Source of the DNA: Candidatus Sulfopaludibacter sp. SbA3
GTDB lineage: Bacteria; Pseudomonadota; Alphaproteobacteria; Caulobacterales; Hyphomonadaceae
Assembly (NCBI GenBank): GCA_945913285.1
Contig: CAMEDD010000002.1
Span: 105,902-169,901 of the forward strand
Length of the DNA: 64,000 nt
Reading direction: 5' to 3'
The notes under the pieces are model-generated. The model saw nothing but the letters and a program-made list of their open reading frames with translations, did not search any database and was not told where the DNA came from. This document shows positions 26,833-36,404 of this stretch, piece after piece (the stretch's first letter is position 1; every line of letters starts with the position of its first letter). Position numbers and translations under genes: made by a program.

Positions 26833-28089
26833 ATGACGGTCCAGAGCATCCGGCCCCAGCTGACCGAGGGTGATATCGTTCGTCTGATGCGCGGGGAGAC
26901 GCCTGAACAGCGCGCGTCCGTGGCTCACCAGCTTTGCCGCCGGATCGCCATCGATGTACTGACCGACAGCGAACGCACTTTTGCCGAAGAGATCATCGCG
27001 ATCCTGGCGGACGATGCGGCCGATCTGGTCCGGCGCACCCTGGCCGTTACGCTACGGTCATCGCCCATTCTGCCGCGCGAGGTTGCCCTGAAACTCGCCC
27101 GGGATATCGAAGCTGTGGCCATTCCGGTGCTCCAGGAATCGCCCGTTTTCTCGGACGACGACCTCGTCGAGCTCGTGCTGTCGGTCACCGCGGCGAAGCA
27201 GGCCGCCATTGCGGGCCGCGGTTCGCTGTCGATCACGCTGACGGAAGTCATTTCCGAGCACGGTGCAGTCGAGGCTGTCCGCGTTCTTTCGGCCAATGGC
27301 GGCGCCGAATGGTCGGACAAGGCCTTCGACGACACGATCCGCCGCTTCGGCCGTGACGAGGTCGTCCAGACGGGTCTGATCAAGCGCGATTTCATCCCGA
27401 CCCATATCGCCGAGAAGATGGTCTCGCTTGTCTCTGGTCACCTTTTCGACATCCTGGTCAACCGTCACGAGCTGCCCGCCCAGCTCGCCATCGATCTCGC
27501 CGCCACGACGCGCGAGCGGGCAACGATTGACCTCGTGGAGCAGGCAGGCTGCATGCATGACCTGCCGCGCTTTGTCTCCCAGATGAATCTCAATGGCCGG
27601 CTGTCCAACTCCCTCATCATGCGCGCGCTCTGCTGCGGCCAGATGCGGTTCGTGGAACATGCGCTGGCCGAACTCTCGGGCGTAGCCCACCAGCGCGTCT
27701 GGCTGATGATCCACGATGCCGGTCCACTTGGCCTGCAGGCGGTGTTCGACCGTGCAGGCCTGCCGCGCAAGATGCTGCCGGCCTTCAAGGCCGCTGTGAA
27801 CGTGTTCCACGAGACACAGCATGATGGCGGCCCGAACGATCGTGCCCGGTTCCGTGCCCGGATGATCGAACGTGTACTGACCCAGTTCCAGGCGATCCCG
27901 AAGGACGACCTCGACTACCTGCTCGACAAGCTCGATTACTATTCCGAGATGGCGACCCGCGAAGAATCAACGAAGATCCCGACGCAGCCCGATAAACGCC
28001 CTTTGGCGGCAGGCTGGCTTCAGGGTGAGGGCGATCAGGCGTCTGTATTCGGGGCGACGGCGCCAAAGACACCGAGCTGGCTGAGATAG
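26833..28089 (+). CDS. DUF2336 domain protein
   Basis: A 418-residue alphaproteobacterial DUF2336 protein, mostly alpha-helical and repeat-like, with short acidic helices such as DSERTFAEEIIAILADDAADLVRRTLA that recall HEAT-type pairs. No signal peptide or membrane segment. The function is unknown; homologues often lie near cell-cycle or signalling genes. The last 55 bases overlap the converging EAL-like gene. Confidence 0.8.
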   Translation: MTVQSIRPQLTEGDIVRLMRGETPEQRASVAHQLCRRIAIDVLTDSERTFAEEIIAILADDAADLVRRTLAVTLRSSPILPREVALKLARDIEAVAIPVLQESPVFSDDDLVELVLSVTAAKQAAIAGRGSLSITLTEVISEHGAVEAVRVLSANGGAEWSDKAFDDTIRRFGRDEVVQTGLIKRDFIPTHIAEKMVSLVSGHLFDILVNRHELPAQLAIDLAATTRERATIDLVEQAGCMHDLPRFVSQMNLNGRLSNSLIMRALCCGQMRFVEHALAELSGVAHQRVWLMIHDAGPLGLQAVFDRAGLPRKMLPAFKAAVNVFHETQHDGGPNDRARFRARMIERVLTQFQAIPKDDLDYLLDKLDYYSEMATREESTKIPTQPDKRPLAAGWLQGEGDQASVFGATAPKTPSWLR

Positions 28090-28718
28090 TCTCCATCACG
28101 CCAGTTGGCATGATCGGCAACCACGAGGATGCCAGCGGCCTGGGCTACTTCAACGACATCGCAGAGTTCGTTTGACACTTCCAGCGCATCCGCATCAACG
28201 CGGATCGTATCGATCAGTATACGGAAGCTTTCACTAAGCGGCGTTTGCCAGGAATAGCGCATGTCGATGCCGACCCGGAAACCAGCGCGGCGCAGGCGTG
28301 CGATGCGCGCCGTGCCGTCGGCCGGGTCGCCCGCGAAGGCGGCATCCGAAAACATCAGGCAGAATTCCTGCTGGCAGAGGATCGTGCGGCGCACCGCGGC
28401 GTCACACGCGGCGGCGGTATCGGGATCGGCAAGGCATGCCATCGGGGCGGCCACCAGGATCGGGCGATGCGTCTGGTCTGCATTGTAGGTCGCGCTGGCA
28501 ACCCGCCCGATGCGTCCGGCGAGCCATTTGGCGGCGCTTTGCGCGCCGGGGCTCTGTCTGGCCGGGCCGAAGGATACACGTTCTTCGAATTCCATCGGCT
28601 CATCGGCCACCAGGCCGAGCGACTCGCCGCCCATCAGGTGCATCACGGGCTTGAAGCGAACGCGCGCAAGGGCGGACGACTGCACGAGGCTCGTGTTCGG
28701 GCGAGGGAAGGGGCGCAT
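28035..28718 (-). CDS. Degenerate EAL-domain-like protein
   Basis: A 227-residue protein with the outline of an EAL cyclic-di-GMP phosphodiesterase domain: an initial VRFKPVMHLMGGESLGLVADEP strand, a central helix-strand region, then LRRAGFRVGIDMRYSW...LIDTIRVDADALE, where active enzymes have the DDFGTGYSS and K-x-D segments. The EAL motif and the metal-binding DD are absent, so it is unlikely to hydrolyse c-di-GMP and may instead bind it or act as a scaffold. No other domain is fused. Its 3' end overlaps the DUF2336 gene by 55 bases. Confidence 0.65.
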   Translation of the reverse strand: MRPFPRPNTSLVQSSALARVRFKPVMHLMGGESLGLVADEPMEFEERVSFGPARQSPGAQSAAKWLAGRIGRVASATYNADQTHRPILVAAPMACLADPDTAAACDAAVRRTILCQQEFCLMFSDAAFAGDPADGTARIARLRRAGFRVGIDMRYSWQTPLSESFRILIDTIRVDADALEVSNELCDVVEVAQAAGILVVADHANWRDGDYLSQLGVFGAVAPNTDA

Positions 28719-28834
28719 GGATGGTCCTTGGCGGTGTCAGAAGTCTGGCTCTTGCCTTCCCTAACGGCTCTAGTTGAACATCACGCGCAGGATGCCGGTC
28801 AGATTTGCCGGAAATTTTAAGGATTCCCAAAACC

Positions 28835-29641
28835 ATGACGAAGTCGCCCCCGCCAGAACCCCGTCTGTCCGCCACCATCCTGCTGCTGCGAAATGCTGTG
28901 CCCCAGCCCGAAGTGCTGATGGTCAAGCGCCATTACGAGATTGATTTTGCGGCTGGCGCGCTGGTGTTTCCGGGCGGCAAAGCGGCCCCGGCGGATGCAA
29001 GTTCCGACTGGGATGACTGGACGGACGGCGATTTTGGCCCGGTGCAACAAGATGCGCGCATCGCCGCGATCCGGGAGGCTTACGAAGAATCCGGCCTGCT
29101 TATTGCCCGTCACTGCTCAGCGCGTGGACCCGGGGCAACCCTCGTTGGCGCCGAGATTGCCGAGAAACTCTCCCCACACCGCAGCGCTGTTGACCGGGGT
29201 GAGATGTCCTTCCTCGCGCTCATGCAGGAACACGATCTCGTCCTCGCGCTCGATAGCCTCGTGCATTTTGGTCACTGGATCACGCCGGTCATGATGCCGA
29301 AGCGGTTCGACACCCACTTCTACCTCGCGCCGGCGCCCGAATGGCAGATCGCGGCGCATGACGGAAGGGAGACGACGGACGCGGTCTGGCTGTCCGCAAA
29401 TGATGCGCTGGCCCAGGAAGTCGACGGACGGGCAACGATCATCTTCCCGACACGGATGAACCTGATCAAGCTTGCCCGGGCAGCATCCGTCGAGGACGCC
29501 GTGCGCGATTTCGGCGCCGAGCCCGTCATTAGTGTATTGCCGGAAGTGGGCAAATCCCCGGACGGCGAGCCCTGTCTCTATATCCCTGCTGAGGCCGGGT
29601 ATGGTCAGACGATGGAGCTTCTGTCCCGCGTGAACGTTTAA
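28835..29641 (+). CDS. NUDIX hydrolase
   Basis: A 268-residue NUDIX protein of the long type (RppH/NUDT7-NUDT19-like, often CoA- or nucleotide-directed). The box is GGKAAPADASSD...AIREAYEESGLL, with an insertion between the first Gly motif and the REAYEESG helix, a feature of NUDT19-like members. The ATG at 28835 has an AAGGA site. It abuts the Hpt-like gene, whose stop codon begins at the next base on the opposite strand. Confidence 0.88.
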   Translation: MTKSPPPEPRLSATILLLRNAVPQPEVLMVKRHYEIDFAAGALVFPGGKAAPADASSDWDDWTDGDFGPVQQDARIAAIREAYEESGLLIARHCSARGPGATLVGAEIAEKLSPHRSAVDRGEMSFLALMQEHDLVLALDSLVHFGHWITPVMMPKRFDTHFYLAPAPEWQIAAHDGRETTDAVWLSANDALAQEVDGRATIIFPTRMNLIKLARAASVEDAVRDFGAEPVISVLPEVGKSPDGEPCLYIPAEAGYGQTMELLSRVNV

Positions 29642-30199
29642 TCAGCCAGCGCGTTGGCGGGGCCCGATGCAGGCGTCCACCTGGCGCTCGAGCGCGTTAC
29701 AGACGGCGTCAGCGACGGAATGGCTGGAATCGCCCTGTGGGCCTGCGGCAATCGCAGCGCGGCAGGCCTCTATGTGCAAGTTGATGAGCGGGGCGTTGTC
29801 GCCCGTACGCGTTTGCGTCAGCAACCGCGACAGGGATTGGCTGAGGCGCGCGACAGCGGGATAGCCGTAGGAGGGGGCCGCGCCGGAGATATTGTGCGCG
29901 GCGGTATAGAGGCGTCGATAGTCCTCGGCAGTGGCGCCGGGCTTCTGAACGTCGGCCCATGTGTCGCGAAGGGTTTCGAGGTCGCGGCGCATCCAGTTTT
30001 CGAACTGGGCGGACAGGCTGTCGAGCGCGCGCTCGGCATCTTCCGCGCGCGTTTCGGTCTCGGCTTCGGTCATCGGCGCATAGGCGGCCGGCGCATTCGG
30101 CTTGATGACCCGGGAGATGTCGGGAACCGGGAGGGTTTGTGGGGTCCGGCGGTTATCAGAGGCCGAAGGATTTGCCTTGGAGAACAATTTGCCGAGCAT
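29642..30199 (-). CDS. Hpt-like phosphotransfer domain protein
   Basis: A 185-residue protein with a disordered Pro-rich N terminus (to about 45) and a helical C-terminal region. That region holds the Hpt-type motif YTAAHNISGAAPSYGYPAVARLSQSLSRLL, with H102 as the candidate phospho-accepting histidine in place of the usual AHxLKGSAxxxG. It may take part in a phosphorelay or be a remnant of one. No histidine kinase is nearby. It is on the same strand as nadK, 77 bases downstream of it. Confidence 0.65.
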   Translation of the reverse strand: MLGKLFSKANPSASDNRRTPQTLPVPDISRVIKPNAPAAYAPMTEAETETRAEDAERALDSLSAQFENWMRRDLETLRDTWADVQKPGATAEDYRRLYTAAHNISGAAPSYGYPAVARLSQSLSRLLTQTRTGDNAPLINLHIEACRAAIAAGPQGDSSHSVADAVCNALERQVDACIGPRQRAG

Positions 30200-30276
30200 G
30201 CGGGAGACCTTGTACTTGAGGTCGCATGCTTAGGGCGCGAAGCCTTAACATTAAGCTGACGCAGGGCCGGAATGCC

Positions 30277-31044
30277 TTAAAAAGCAAATTGTTCGGTCAA
30301 GATCCGCTCATCGAGCGCATGGCCCGGATCGAACAACAGGGTCAGCCGCCGCGCGTGGTCCGCTTCGACCGAAACCTTTACGATATCGCGCACTTCCTGA
30401 TTGTCGGCCGACGCCGAAACCGGCCGCCGGTCGGGCGCCTGAATCTCTATATTCACCTTGGCATCGTGGCGCAGCAATGCGCCGCGCCAGCGCCGGGGCC
30501 GGAAGGCGCTCACCGGCGTCATCGCCAGCATGTTCGCCCCGATCGGCAGGATCGGCCCGTGGGCAGACAGGTTATACGCGGTCGACCCCGCCGGCGTGGC
30601 CACCATGATCCCGTCGCAAACCAGCTCTTCCATCCGGACCCGGCCATCGACCACGATCTTCAGCCGGGCGGACTGGGCCGACTGGCGAAGCAGCGAAACT
30701 TCGTTGATCGCCAGCGCCCGGTGCTCCACCCCGTGGATATCGACCGCGAACATCTTGAGCGGCACAAGGTTGGCCCGCTCCGCCCTATCTATCCGTGCAA
30801 CCAGCCCGTCTGGACTGTACTCGTTCATCAGGAAACCGATGGTGCCGAGGTTCATGCCGTAAACCGGCTTGTTATCGGCAAACCTGCGTCTCAGCGTGTC
30901 CAGAATGGCGCCGTCGCCGCCAAGCGCCACGACCACATCGGCGTCTTCTTCCGGGTGATTGCCATAGCGGGCCGCCAGCATGGGCAGGGCCTGCTGGGCT
31001 TCGGGGCGTTTGGAGGCGAAAAAAGCGAGCTTCAGGTCAGCCAT
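30277..31044 (-). CDS. nadK: NAD kinase
   Basis: Phosphorylates NAD to NADP. The 255-residue product has the GGDG motif (VVALGGDGAILDTLRR), GMNLGTIGFLMNEY, the NE motif in LAINEVSLLRQ and the signature TPAGSTAYNLSAHGPILP. The ATG at 31044 (MADLKLAFFASK) gives the normal length; the upstream frame to 31080 is not needed. It is followed on the same strand by the Hpt-like gene. Confidence 0.95.
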   Translation of the reverse strand: MADLKLAFFASKRPEAQQALPMLAARYGNHPEEDADVVVALGGDGAILDTLRRRFADNKPVYGMNLGTIGFLMNEYSPDGLVARIDRAERANLVPLKMFAVDIHGVEHRALAINEVSLLRQSAQSARLKIVVDGRVRMEELVCDGIMVATPAGSTAYNLSAHGPILPIGANMLAMTPVSAFRPRRWRGALLRHDAKVNIEIQAPDRRPVSASADNQEVRDIVKVSVEADHARRLTLLFDPGHALDERILTEQFAF

Positions 31045-31189
31045 GCGCGGCATGTGCGAATGGTTTGCGCATGGCGTCAAGGCAACGCACCCGGCGCGCG
31101 CAAAGGGAACCTGACACCTGCGTCACCTTCATCTGGCGCCCTGGCCCGAATTCGGCTAGGTTCGCTGAGCGAAACAGGGAGCAACGCAC

Positions 31190-31981
31190 ATGGCCGATGG
31201 TAACCCCAGTATTGATATCCGCAGTTCCGTCAGCGCCGAGGAATGGAAGGCGCGCGTCGATCTCGCGGCGCTCTACCGCCTGACCGCCATGCATGGCTGG
31301 GATGACATGATCTTCACCCACATCTCGCACCGCATTCCCGGCCCCGAGCATCACTTCCTGATTAATCCGTACGGCTACTTCTTCGAGGAAATAACCGCCT
31401 CCTCGCTCGTTAAAGTGGATCTGGAGGGAAACATCGTCCAGGAAACCGAGTCCATGATTAATCCGGCCGGTTTCACCATCCACTCGGCCATCCATGCCGC
31501 CCGCGAGGACGCAACCGTCGTGATGCATCTGCACACCGACCAGGGTGTTGCCGTCTCGTCCCAGAAGGAAGGCCTCCTGCCGATCAGCCAGACGGCCATG
31601 ATCGTGCGCGAGGACATTGCCTATCACGACTATGAAGGCGTTGCCCTCGATCTCGACGAGCGTGAGCGCCTCGTGGCCGATCTCGGTCCGAAGAAGCACT
31701 CGATGCTGCTGCGCAACCACGGCACGCTGACGTGCGGCAACACCGCCGCGCTGACCTTCACCCGCATGTTCTTCCTCGAGCGGGCCTGCGCCATGCAGAT
31801 CATGGCCCTTTCGGCCGGCCGCGACGGTGTGCTGGAATGCGGCACCGACCTCCAGGTCAAGGTCGCCGGGCAGGGCGGCATGACCGAGCACAGCACCGGC
31901 ATGTCGGTCCTCACCGAGCGCCTCGTCTGGCCGGCGCTGCTGCGCAAGTTGGACCGGGAACTGCCCGGTTATGCCGCATAG
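31190..31981 (+). CDS. Class II aldolase/adducin family protein
   Basis: A 263-residue member of the FucA/adducin-head family. Zinc ligands are visible as HLHTD (about residues 113-117) and a later His in LRNHGTL. The substrate loop MIFTHISHRIPG and the strand SMINPAGFTIHSAIHAA are also present. Members act as sugar-phosphate aldolases or have non-enzymatic roles; the context gives no pathway. A GGGAG-type site precedes the ATG. Single gene with its own terminator at 32010. Confidence 0.88.
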   Translation: MADGNPSIDIRSSVSAEEWKARVDLAALYRLTAMHGWDDMIFTHISHRIPGPEHHFLINPYGYFFEEITASSLVKVDLEGNIVQETESMINPAGFTIHSAIHAAREDATVVMHLHTDQGVAVSSQKEGLLPISQTAMIVREDIAYHDYEGVALDLDERERLVADLGPKKHSMLLRNHGTLTCGNTAALTFTRMFFLERACAMQIMALSAGRDGVLECGTDLQVKVAGQGGMTEHSTGMSVLTERLVWPALLRKLDRELPGYAA

Positions 31982-32009
31982 GTATTTTTCCGGATAAGGC
32001 TAATTAAAC

Positions 32010-32045
32010 GCCGGGCCTAGGAAATCAGGCCCGGCGGTCTCTTTT
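32010..32045 (+). terminator. Rho-independent terminator after the class II aldolase
   Basis: A perfect 9-bp stem (GCCGGGCCT at 32010-32018, AGGCCCGGC at 32027-32035), an 8-base loop and a TCTCTTTT tail, 29 bases past the stop and upstream of hemA. Confidence 0.85.
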
Positions 32046-32082
32046 GAGGCCATCCCCACTCGTGAAAGCAAGCGTGCGGCCA

Positions 32083-33300
32083 ATGAAGCATCTTAAATCT
32101 TTCGAAGACGCCCTCAACACCATTCGCGGCGAAGGCCGGTACCGGGTCTTCATCGACCTGCAGCGCCATCGTGGCCGTTTCCCCAAGGCCACCGCCCGCA
32201 TGGACGATGGCGAACGCGAAGTGACCATCTGGTGCTCGAACGATTATCTGGCGATGGGCCAGGATGACGATGTGATCGCCTCCATGCACGAAGCGATCGA
32301 CAGCTTCGGCGCGGGTTCCGGCGGCACGCGCAACATTTCCGGCACGACCCGCTACCATGTCGAGCTGGAGCGCGAGCTCGCTGACCTCCACGGCAAGGAA
32401 TCGTCGCTCCTCTTCACGTCCGGCTACGTGTCAAACGACGCGACACTGTCCACCCTCGGCAAGATCCTGCCGAACCTGATCATCTATTCTGACGCACTCA
32501 ACCATGCCTCGATGATCGAGGGCATCCGCCGCTCCGGCGCCGAGTACCGTGTGTTCCGTCACAATGATATCGAGCACCTGCGCGCCCTGATCGAGCTTGA
32601 CGACCCGGCCCGCCCGAAACTGATCGCGTTCGAGAGCGTCTACTCCATGGACGGTGATTTTGGCCGCATGCAGGCAATCTGCGACCTTGCCGAAGAATTC
32701 GATGCGCTGACCTACCTGGACGAAGTCCATGCGGTGGGTCTCTACGGCGAACAAGGTGCAGGCGTTGCCGAGATGCTTGGCCTGGGCGACCGTATCGACA
32801 TCATCGAAGGCACGCTGGCCAAGGGCTATGGCGTGATGGGCGGCTATATCGCCAGCCACACGAGCGTTGTGGATGCGATCCGCTCGATGGCCTCGGGCTT
32901 CATATTCAGCACTTCAACATGTCCGGTCATGGCGGCTGGCGCGCTTGCCAGTATCCGCAAGCTTCGCACCGATGAAGGCCGCCGCCTGCGCGCCCTCCAC
33001 CAACAGAAAGCGGCGCAACTGAAGCAGAAACTTCTCGCTGAGGGGCTTCCGGTGATGGAGTCGCCGTCGCACATCGTGCCATTGCTGGTGGGCGATCCGG
33101 AACGCTGCAAGGCCTTGTCGGACACGCTGCTGTTCGACTTTGGCATCTATGTCCAGCCGATCAATTATCCGACAGTGCCACGCGGCACCGAGCGCCTGCG
33201 TTTCACCCCGAGCCCGGTACATGACGAGATCATGATGGACGAGCTGGTCGCCGCTTTGCTCGCCGTTTGGAAGCAGTTGGGGCTTGACCGGGCCGCTTGA
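32083..33300 (+). CDS. hemA: 5-aminolevulinate synthase
   Basis: PLP enzyme condensing glycine and succinyl-CoA to 5-aminolevulinate, the C4 entry to heme and cobalamin typical of alphaproteobacteria. The 405-residue product has the glycine-rich [17 protein letters not shown] segment, [10 protein letters not shown] (PLP-ring Asp and His) and the Schiff-base lysine K247 in [14 protein letters not shown]. The ATG at 32083 ([23 protein letters not shown]) matches the family start. Upstream TTG and GTG codons at 32044 and 32062 are possible but add unusual residues. Confidence 0.95.
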   Translation: MKHLKSFEDALNTIRGEGRYRVFIDLQRHRGRFPKATARMDDGEREVTIWCSNDYLAMGQDDDVIASMHEAIDSFGAGSGGTRNISGTTRYHVELERELADLHGKESSLLFTSGYVSNDATLSTLGKILPNLIIYSDALNHASMIEGIRRSGAEYRVFRHNDIEHLRALIELDDPARPKLIAFESVYSMDGDFGRMQAICDLAEEFDALTYLDEVHAVGLYGEQGAGVAEMLGLGDRIDIIEGTLAKGYGVMGGYIASHTSVVDAIRSMASGFIFSTSTCPVMAAGALASIRKLRTDEGRRLRALHQQKAAQLKQKLLAEGLPVMESPSHIVPLLVGDPERCKALSDTLLFDFGIYVQPINYPTVPRGTERLRFTPSPVHDEIMMDELVAALLAVWKQLGLDRAA

Positions 33301-33318
33301 GGGGGTCCTCAGCGGCCG

Positions 33319-33720
33319 TTACCGCTTTTTTCCGAGGCCGATCTGCTTCGCATGTCGCGAACGCAGTTTGGCATAACTGGGAGCAACCATCGGATAGTCC
33401 GGCGGCAGGTTCCATTTCGTGCGGTATTCTTCCGGGGTCATGTCAAACCGGGTGCGCAGGTAGCGCTTCAGCATTTTTAGCTTCCGGCCATCCTCAAGGC
33501 AGACAATGTATTCCGGCGTCACAGACTTGCCGATGGCAACCGCCGGCTCAAACTTTTCGGGCGGAAGCTCTGTGTCCTGGGTGAGGCCCAAAATCGTGGC
33601 GTGAACGGATTTGATAAGGTCAGGCAAAGCGCCGGCTTGCAGGGAATTGTTCGCCACATATGACGAGACAATCTCCACCGTCATCCCGAGCAAGTCGGTT
33701 TTGTCCAACACTTCGTCCAT
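33319..33720 (-). CDS. MucR/Ros-family transcriptional regulator with altered zinc site
   Basis: A 133-residue MucR-like regulator, a family that binds AT-rich DNA and controls exopolysaccharide, motility and cell-cycle genes. The family core is clear: KSVTPEYIVCLEDGRKLKMLKRYLRTRFDMTPEEYRTKWNLPPDYPMVAP, then SYAKLRSRHAKQIGLG. The usual zinc ligands are changed. C74 is kept, the second is D77 (common), and the two histidines of the RHLxTH segment are Y87 and R91. It may fold without zinc, as some Ros homologues are reported to do. Divergent from glyA across 215 bases of AT-richer DNA, and converging on hemA. Confidence 0.87.
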   Translation of the reverse strand: MDEVLDKTDLLGMTVEIVSSYVANNSLQAGALPDLIKSVHATILGLTQDTELPPEKFEPAVAIGKSVTPEYIVCLEDGRKLKMLKRYLRTRFDMTPEEYRTKWNLPPDYPMVAPSYAKLRSRHAKQIGLGKKR

Positions 33721-33935
33721 CGCCCGCCCCCGCTGATGCTGTATTCGTTGAGGCAGCAACAGAACAATAGCAAGGTTAACTGTAATCGGACAGATGGGTA
33801 AAGTATCAAAGGCGTCTTCTCCCTAATTTATTTGAACAATGCCTTTAACCTGAGCATCGGATTCGGCGGGGTTGCGCTGTTGCTCCCCAGCGCCGGGGCG
33901 CGTAAACAGTCGGTGACTCAGACCCGGAGGTTCAC

Positions 33936-35243
33936 ATGGCAGACTCGGTTCACATTTCTCAGTCTCTGACCGGCGGCTTCTTCACCGCTTCGCTCGCAGA
34001 CCGGGATCCCGAACTTGCGGCGGCAGTCGCCAAGGAAGCCTTCCGCCAGCAGCATCAGATCGAACTGATCGCCTCCGAAAACATCGTCTCGCGCGCCGTC
34101 ATGGAAGCGCAGGGCACGGTGATGACCAACAAGTACGCCGAAGGGTATCCCGGCAAGCGTTATTATGGTGGCTGTGAGTTCGTTGATATTGCTGAAGAAC
34201 TGGCGATCGAGCGGGCCAAGCGTTTGTTCAGCTGCGGGTTTGCCAACGTGCAGCCGAACTCCGGCAGCCAGGCCAACCAGGGCGTCTTCCTGGCCGTGCT
34301 CAAGCCCGGCGATACCATCCTCGGCATGAGCCTCGCGGCCGGCGGCCACCTCACGCACGGCGCAAAGCCCAACCAGTCCGGCAAATGGTTCAACGCTGTG
34401 CAGTACGGCGTGCGCCCGGACGATCACCTGATCGACTTCGAAGAAGTCTCGCGTCTTGCCCGGGCGCACCGTCCGCAACTTATCATTGCTGGCGGCTCGG
34501 CCTATCCGCGCCAGATCGACTTCCGCCGCTTCCGCGAGATCGCCGATGAAGTGGGCGCGCTGTTCCTCGTCGACATGGCTCACTTCGCGGGCCTCGTGGC
34601 CGGCGGCGTTCACCCCAACCCGCTCGACCATGCCCACATCGCCACCACCACCACGCACAAGACCCTGCGCGGCCCGCGCGGCGGCATGATCCTCACCAAT
34701 GACGAGTCCCTTGCCAAAAAGGTCAACTCGGCCATTTTCCCCGGCATTCAGGGCGGTCCCCTGATGCATGTCATTGCTGCCAAGGCGGTTGCCTTCGGCG
34801 AAGCGCTCACACCGGAATTCCGCACCTACGCCGCCCAGGTCGTCGCCAATGCCCGCGCCATGGCAGCGGCCTGCCGTGATGCCGGACTTGATGTCGTCTC
34901 CGGCGGCACCGACACGCACCTCGCGCTCATCGACCTGCGTCCGAAGAACGTCAACGGCCGCGATACCGAAGCCGCGCTTGAGCGCGCCTACATCACCTGC
35001 AACAAGAACGGCATCCCGTTCGATCCTGCGCCGCCCGCCGTCACCAGCGGCATTCGGGTCGGCTCGCCTGCGGCTACAACGCGCGGCTTCCGCGAGGCTG
35101 AGTTCCTGCAGGTCGGTGCCTGGATCGGCGAGATCGTCGACGCCCTCGCGGCCGGCGACAGCACGTCGGTCGAAGACAGGGTGCGCGCCGAAGTCAAAGC
35201 GCTCACAGCCCGGTTTCCGATCTATGAAGGCCTGGGAGCCTGA
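33936..35243 (+). CDS. glyA: Serine hydroxymethyltransferase
   Basis: Interconverts serine and glycine with transfer of a one-carbon unit to tetrahydrofolate. The 435-residue PLP enzyme has [13 protein letters not shown], the [12 protein letters not shown] segment, [14 protein letters not shown] and the PLP lysine K242 in [20 protein letters not shown] site lies 7 bases before the ATG. First gene of the glyA-nrdR-rib-nusB run. The 33721-33935 region upstream is the shared mucR/glyA promoter area; I recognise no riboswitch there. Confidence 0.97.
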   Translation: MADSVHISQSLTGGFFTASLADRDPELAAAVAKEAFRQQHQIELIASENIVSRAVMEAQGTVMTNKYAEGYPGKRYYGGCEFVDIAEELAIERAKRLFSCGFANVQPNSGSQANQGVFLAVLKPGDTILGMSLAAGGHLTHGAKPNQSGKWFNAVQYGVRPDDHLIDFEEVSRLARAHRPQLIIAGGSAYPRQIDFRRFREIADEVGALFLVDMAHFAGLVAGGVHPNPLDHAHIATTTTHKTLRGPRGGMILTNDESLAKKVNSAIFPGIQGGPLMHVIAAKAVAFGEALTPEFRTYAAQVVANARAMAAACRDAGLDVVSGGTDTHLALIDLRPKNVNGRDTEAALERAYITCNKNGIPFDPAPPAVTSGIRVGSPAATTRGFREAEFLQVGAWIGEIVDALAAGDSTSVEDRVRAEVKALTARFPIYEGLGA

Positions 35244-35249
35244 AGCCAC

Positions 35250-35723
35250 TTGCGGTGTCCATTTTGCGGCTCAGAAAACACGTCGGTAAAGGATAGCCGC
35301 TCTGCGGAAGATGATACCGCTGTGCGCCGCCGCCGCGTCTGCGAGAATTGCGGCGCCCGCTTCACAACGTTCGAGCGCGTCCAGCTGCGCGAGATCATGG
35401 TCGTCAAGCGCGATGGCAAACGTGCGCTGTTCGATCGTGAGAAAGTGCAGCGCTCCATCATGGTCGCGCTGCGCAAACGTCCCGTGGACCGCGAGCGGGT
35501 GGACCAGATGGTCTCCGGTATTGTGCGCAAGCTCGAAAGCGGCGGCGAAACCGAAGTGCCGTCCTCCGAAGTTGGTGAGCTCGTCATGGAAGCGCTGAAG
35601 CGCGTCGATCCCGTCGGCTATGTTCGCTACGCCAGCGTGTACCGCGACTTCAAGGATCCGAGCGACTTCGCCCAATTCATCGAGAAGGCCGCGCTGGATG
35701 AAGAAGACGCTGGCGGCGAATGA
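35250..35723 (+). CDS. nrdR: Transcriptional repressor NrdR
   Basis: ATP/dATP-sensing repressor of ribonucleotide reductase genes, 157 residues. The N-terminal zinc ribbon is complete ([16 protein letters not shown], then [17 protein letters not shown]), followed by the ATP-cone ([34 protein letters not shown]). The start is TTG at 35250, six bases after the glyA stop; the zinc ribbon begins immediately, so no other start fits. It overlaps ribD by ATGA. Confidence 0.96.
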   Translation: MRCPFCGSENTSVKDSRSAEDDTAVRRRRVCENCGARFTTFERVQLREIMVVKRDGKRALFDREKVQRSIMVALRKRPVDRERVDQMVSGIVRKLESGGETEVPSSEVGELVMEALKRVDPVGYVRYASVYRDFKDPSDFAQFIEKAALDEEDAGGE

Positions 35724-36373
35724 GCGGCATCCGCGTTACCCTCAAGCTCGCGACCTCGCTAGACGGGCGCATCGCCCTCGCCGATGGAACCAGCCAGTGG
35801 ATTACCTCGAGCGCCTCTCGCGCCCGCGCCCATGAAATGCGCGCCGCCCACGACGCGGTCCTCGTTGGCGCCGGCACTGTGCTCGCCGATGATCCGCTGC
35901 TGACCGCCCGCACCATTCCGTTGCCCGCTCGCCAGCCGCTCCGCATCGTGGCCGACTCGCACGCACGCACGCCGCTGACGTCCAAGCTGATGACCTCGCT
36001 GAATGTCGGCCCGGTTGTCATCGTCACCGCTGGCAGCGACGCGCGTGCGCATGTCAGCGCTGGTGCCTCGGTCTGGCGCTGCGGGAACGGTATTCGCGTC
36101 AGCGTTGGGGAATTTCTCCGCCGCGCAGAAGCTGAAGGCGTTCGCACGATCCTTCTCGAAGGCGGCAGCCACCTTGCCGCGAGCTTCGTGCGCGAAGAGG
36201 CGGTGCACGAACTCGCCTGGTTCCGTGCGCCGATCCTGATTGGCGGCGAGGGGCTCTCCGCCCTCGGCGAACTCGGCCTCTCCGATCTCAAATCTGCGAC
36301 CCGGTGGCGCCCTGTCGCGACGGAACGGATTGGAGCCGACGTTCTCGATACTTATGTTCGATCTGAGCAATAG
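35720..36373 (+). CDS. ribD: RibD reductase domain only (5-amino-6-(5-phosphoribosylamino)uracil reductase)
   Basis: A 217-residue protein equal to the C-terminal half of RibD. It starts directly at the reductase fold ([26 protein letters not shown]) and includes [20 protein letters not shown] and the NADPH-site [13 protein letters not shown]. The N-terminal zinc deaminase (HAE and PCxxxGRTPPC motifs, about 145 residues), present in usual bifunctional RibD, is absent. The gene starts at the ATGA overlap with nrdR, leaving no room for it. The deaminase must be encoded elsewhere. Confidence 0.9.
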   Translation: MSGIRVTLKLATSLDGRIALADGTSQWITSSASRARAHEMRAAHDAVLVGAGTVLADDPLLTARTIPLPARQPLRIVADSHARTPLTSKLMTSLNVGPVVIVTAGSDARAHVSAGASVWRCGNGIRVSVGEFLRRAEAEGVRTILLEGGSHLAASFVREEAVHELAWFRAPILIGGEGLSALGELGLSDLKSATRWRPVATERIGADVLDTYVRSEQ

Positions 36374-36404
36374 GCCCCGGTTCGACTGCGCGCAGGAAAC
36401 TCAA

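Noticed and set aside
33918..35249. 443-residue minus-strand frame over glyA
   Set aside because: Shadow of the glyA coding sequence.
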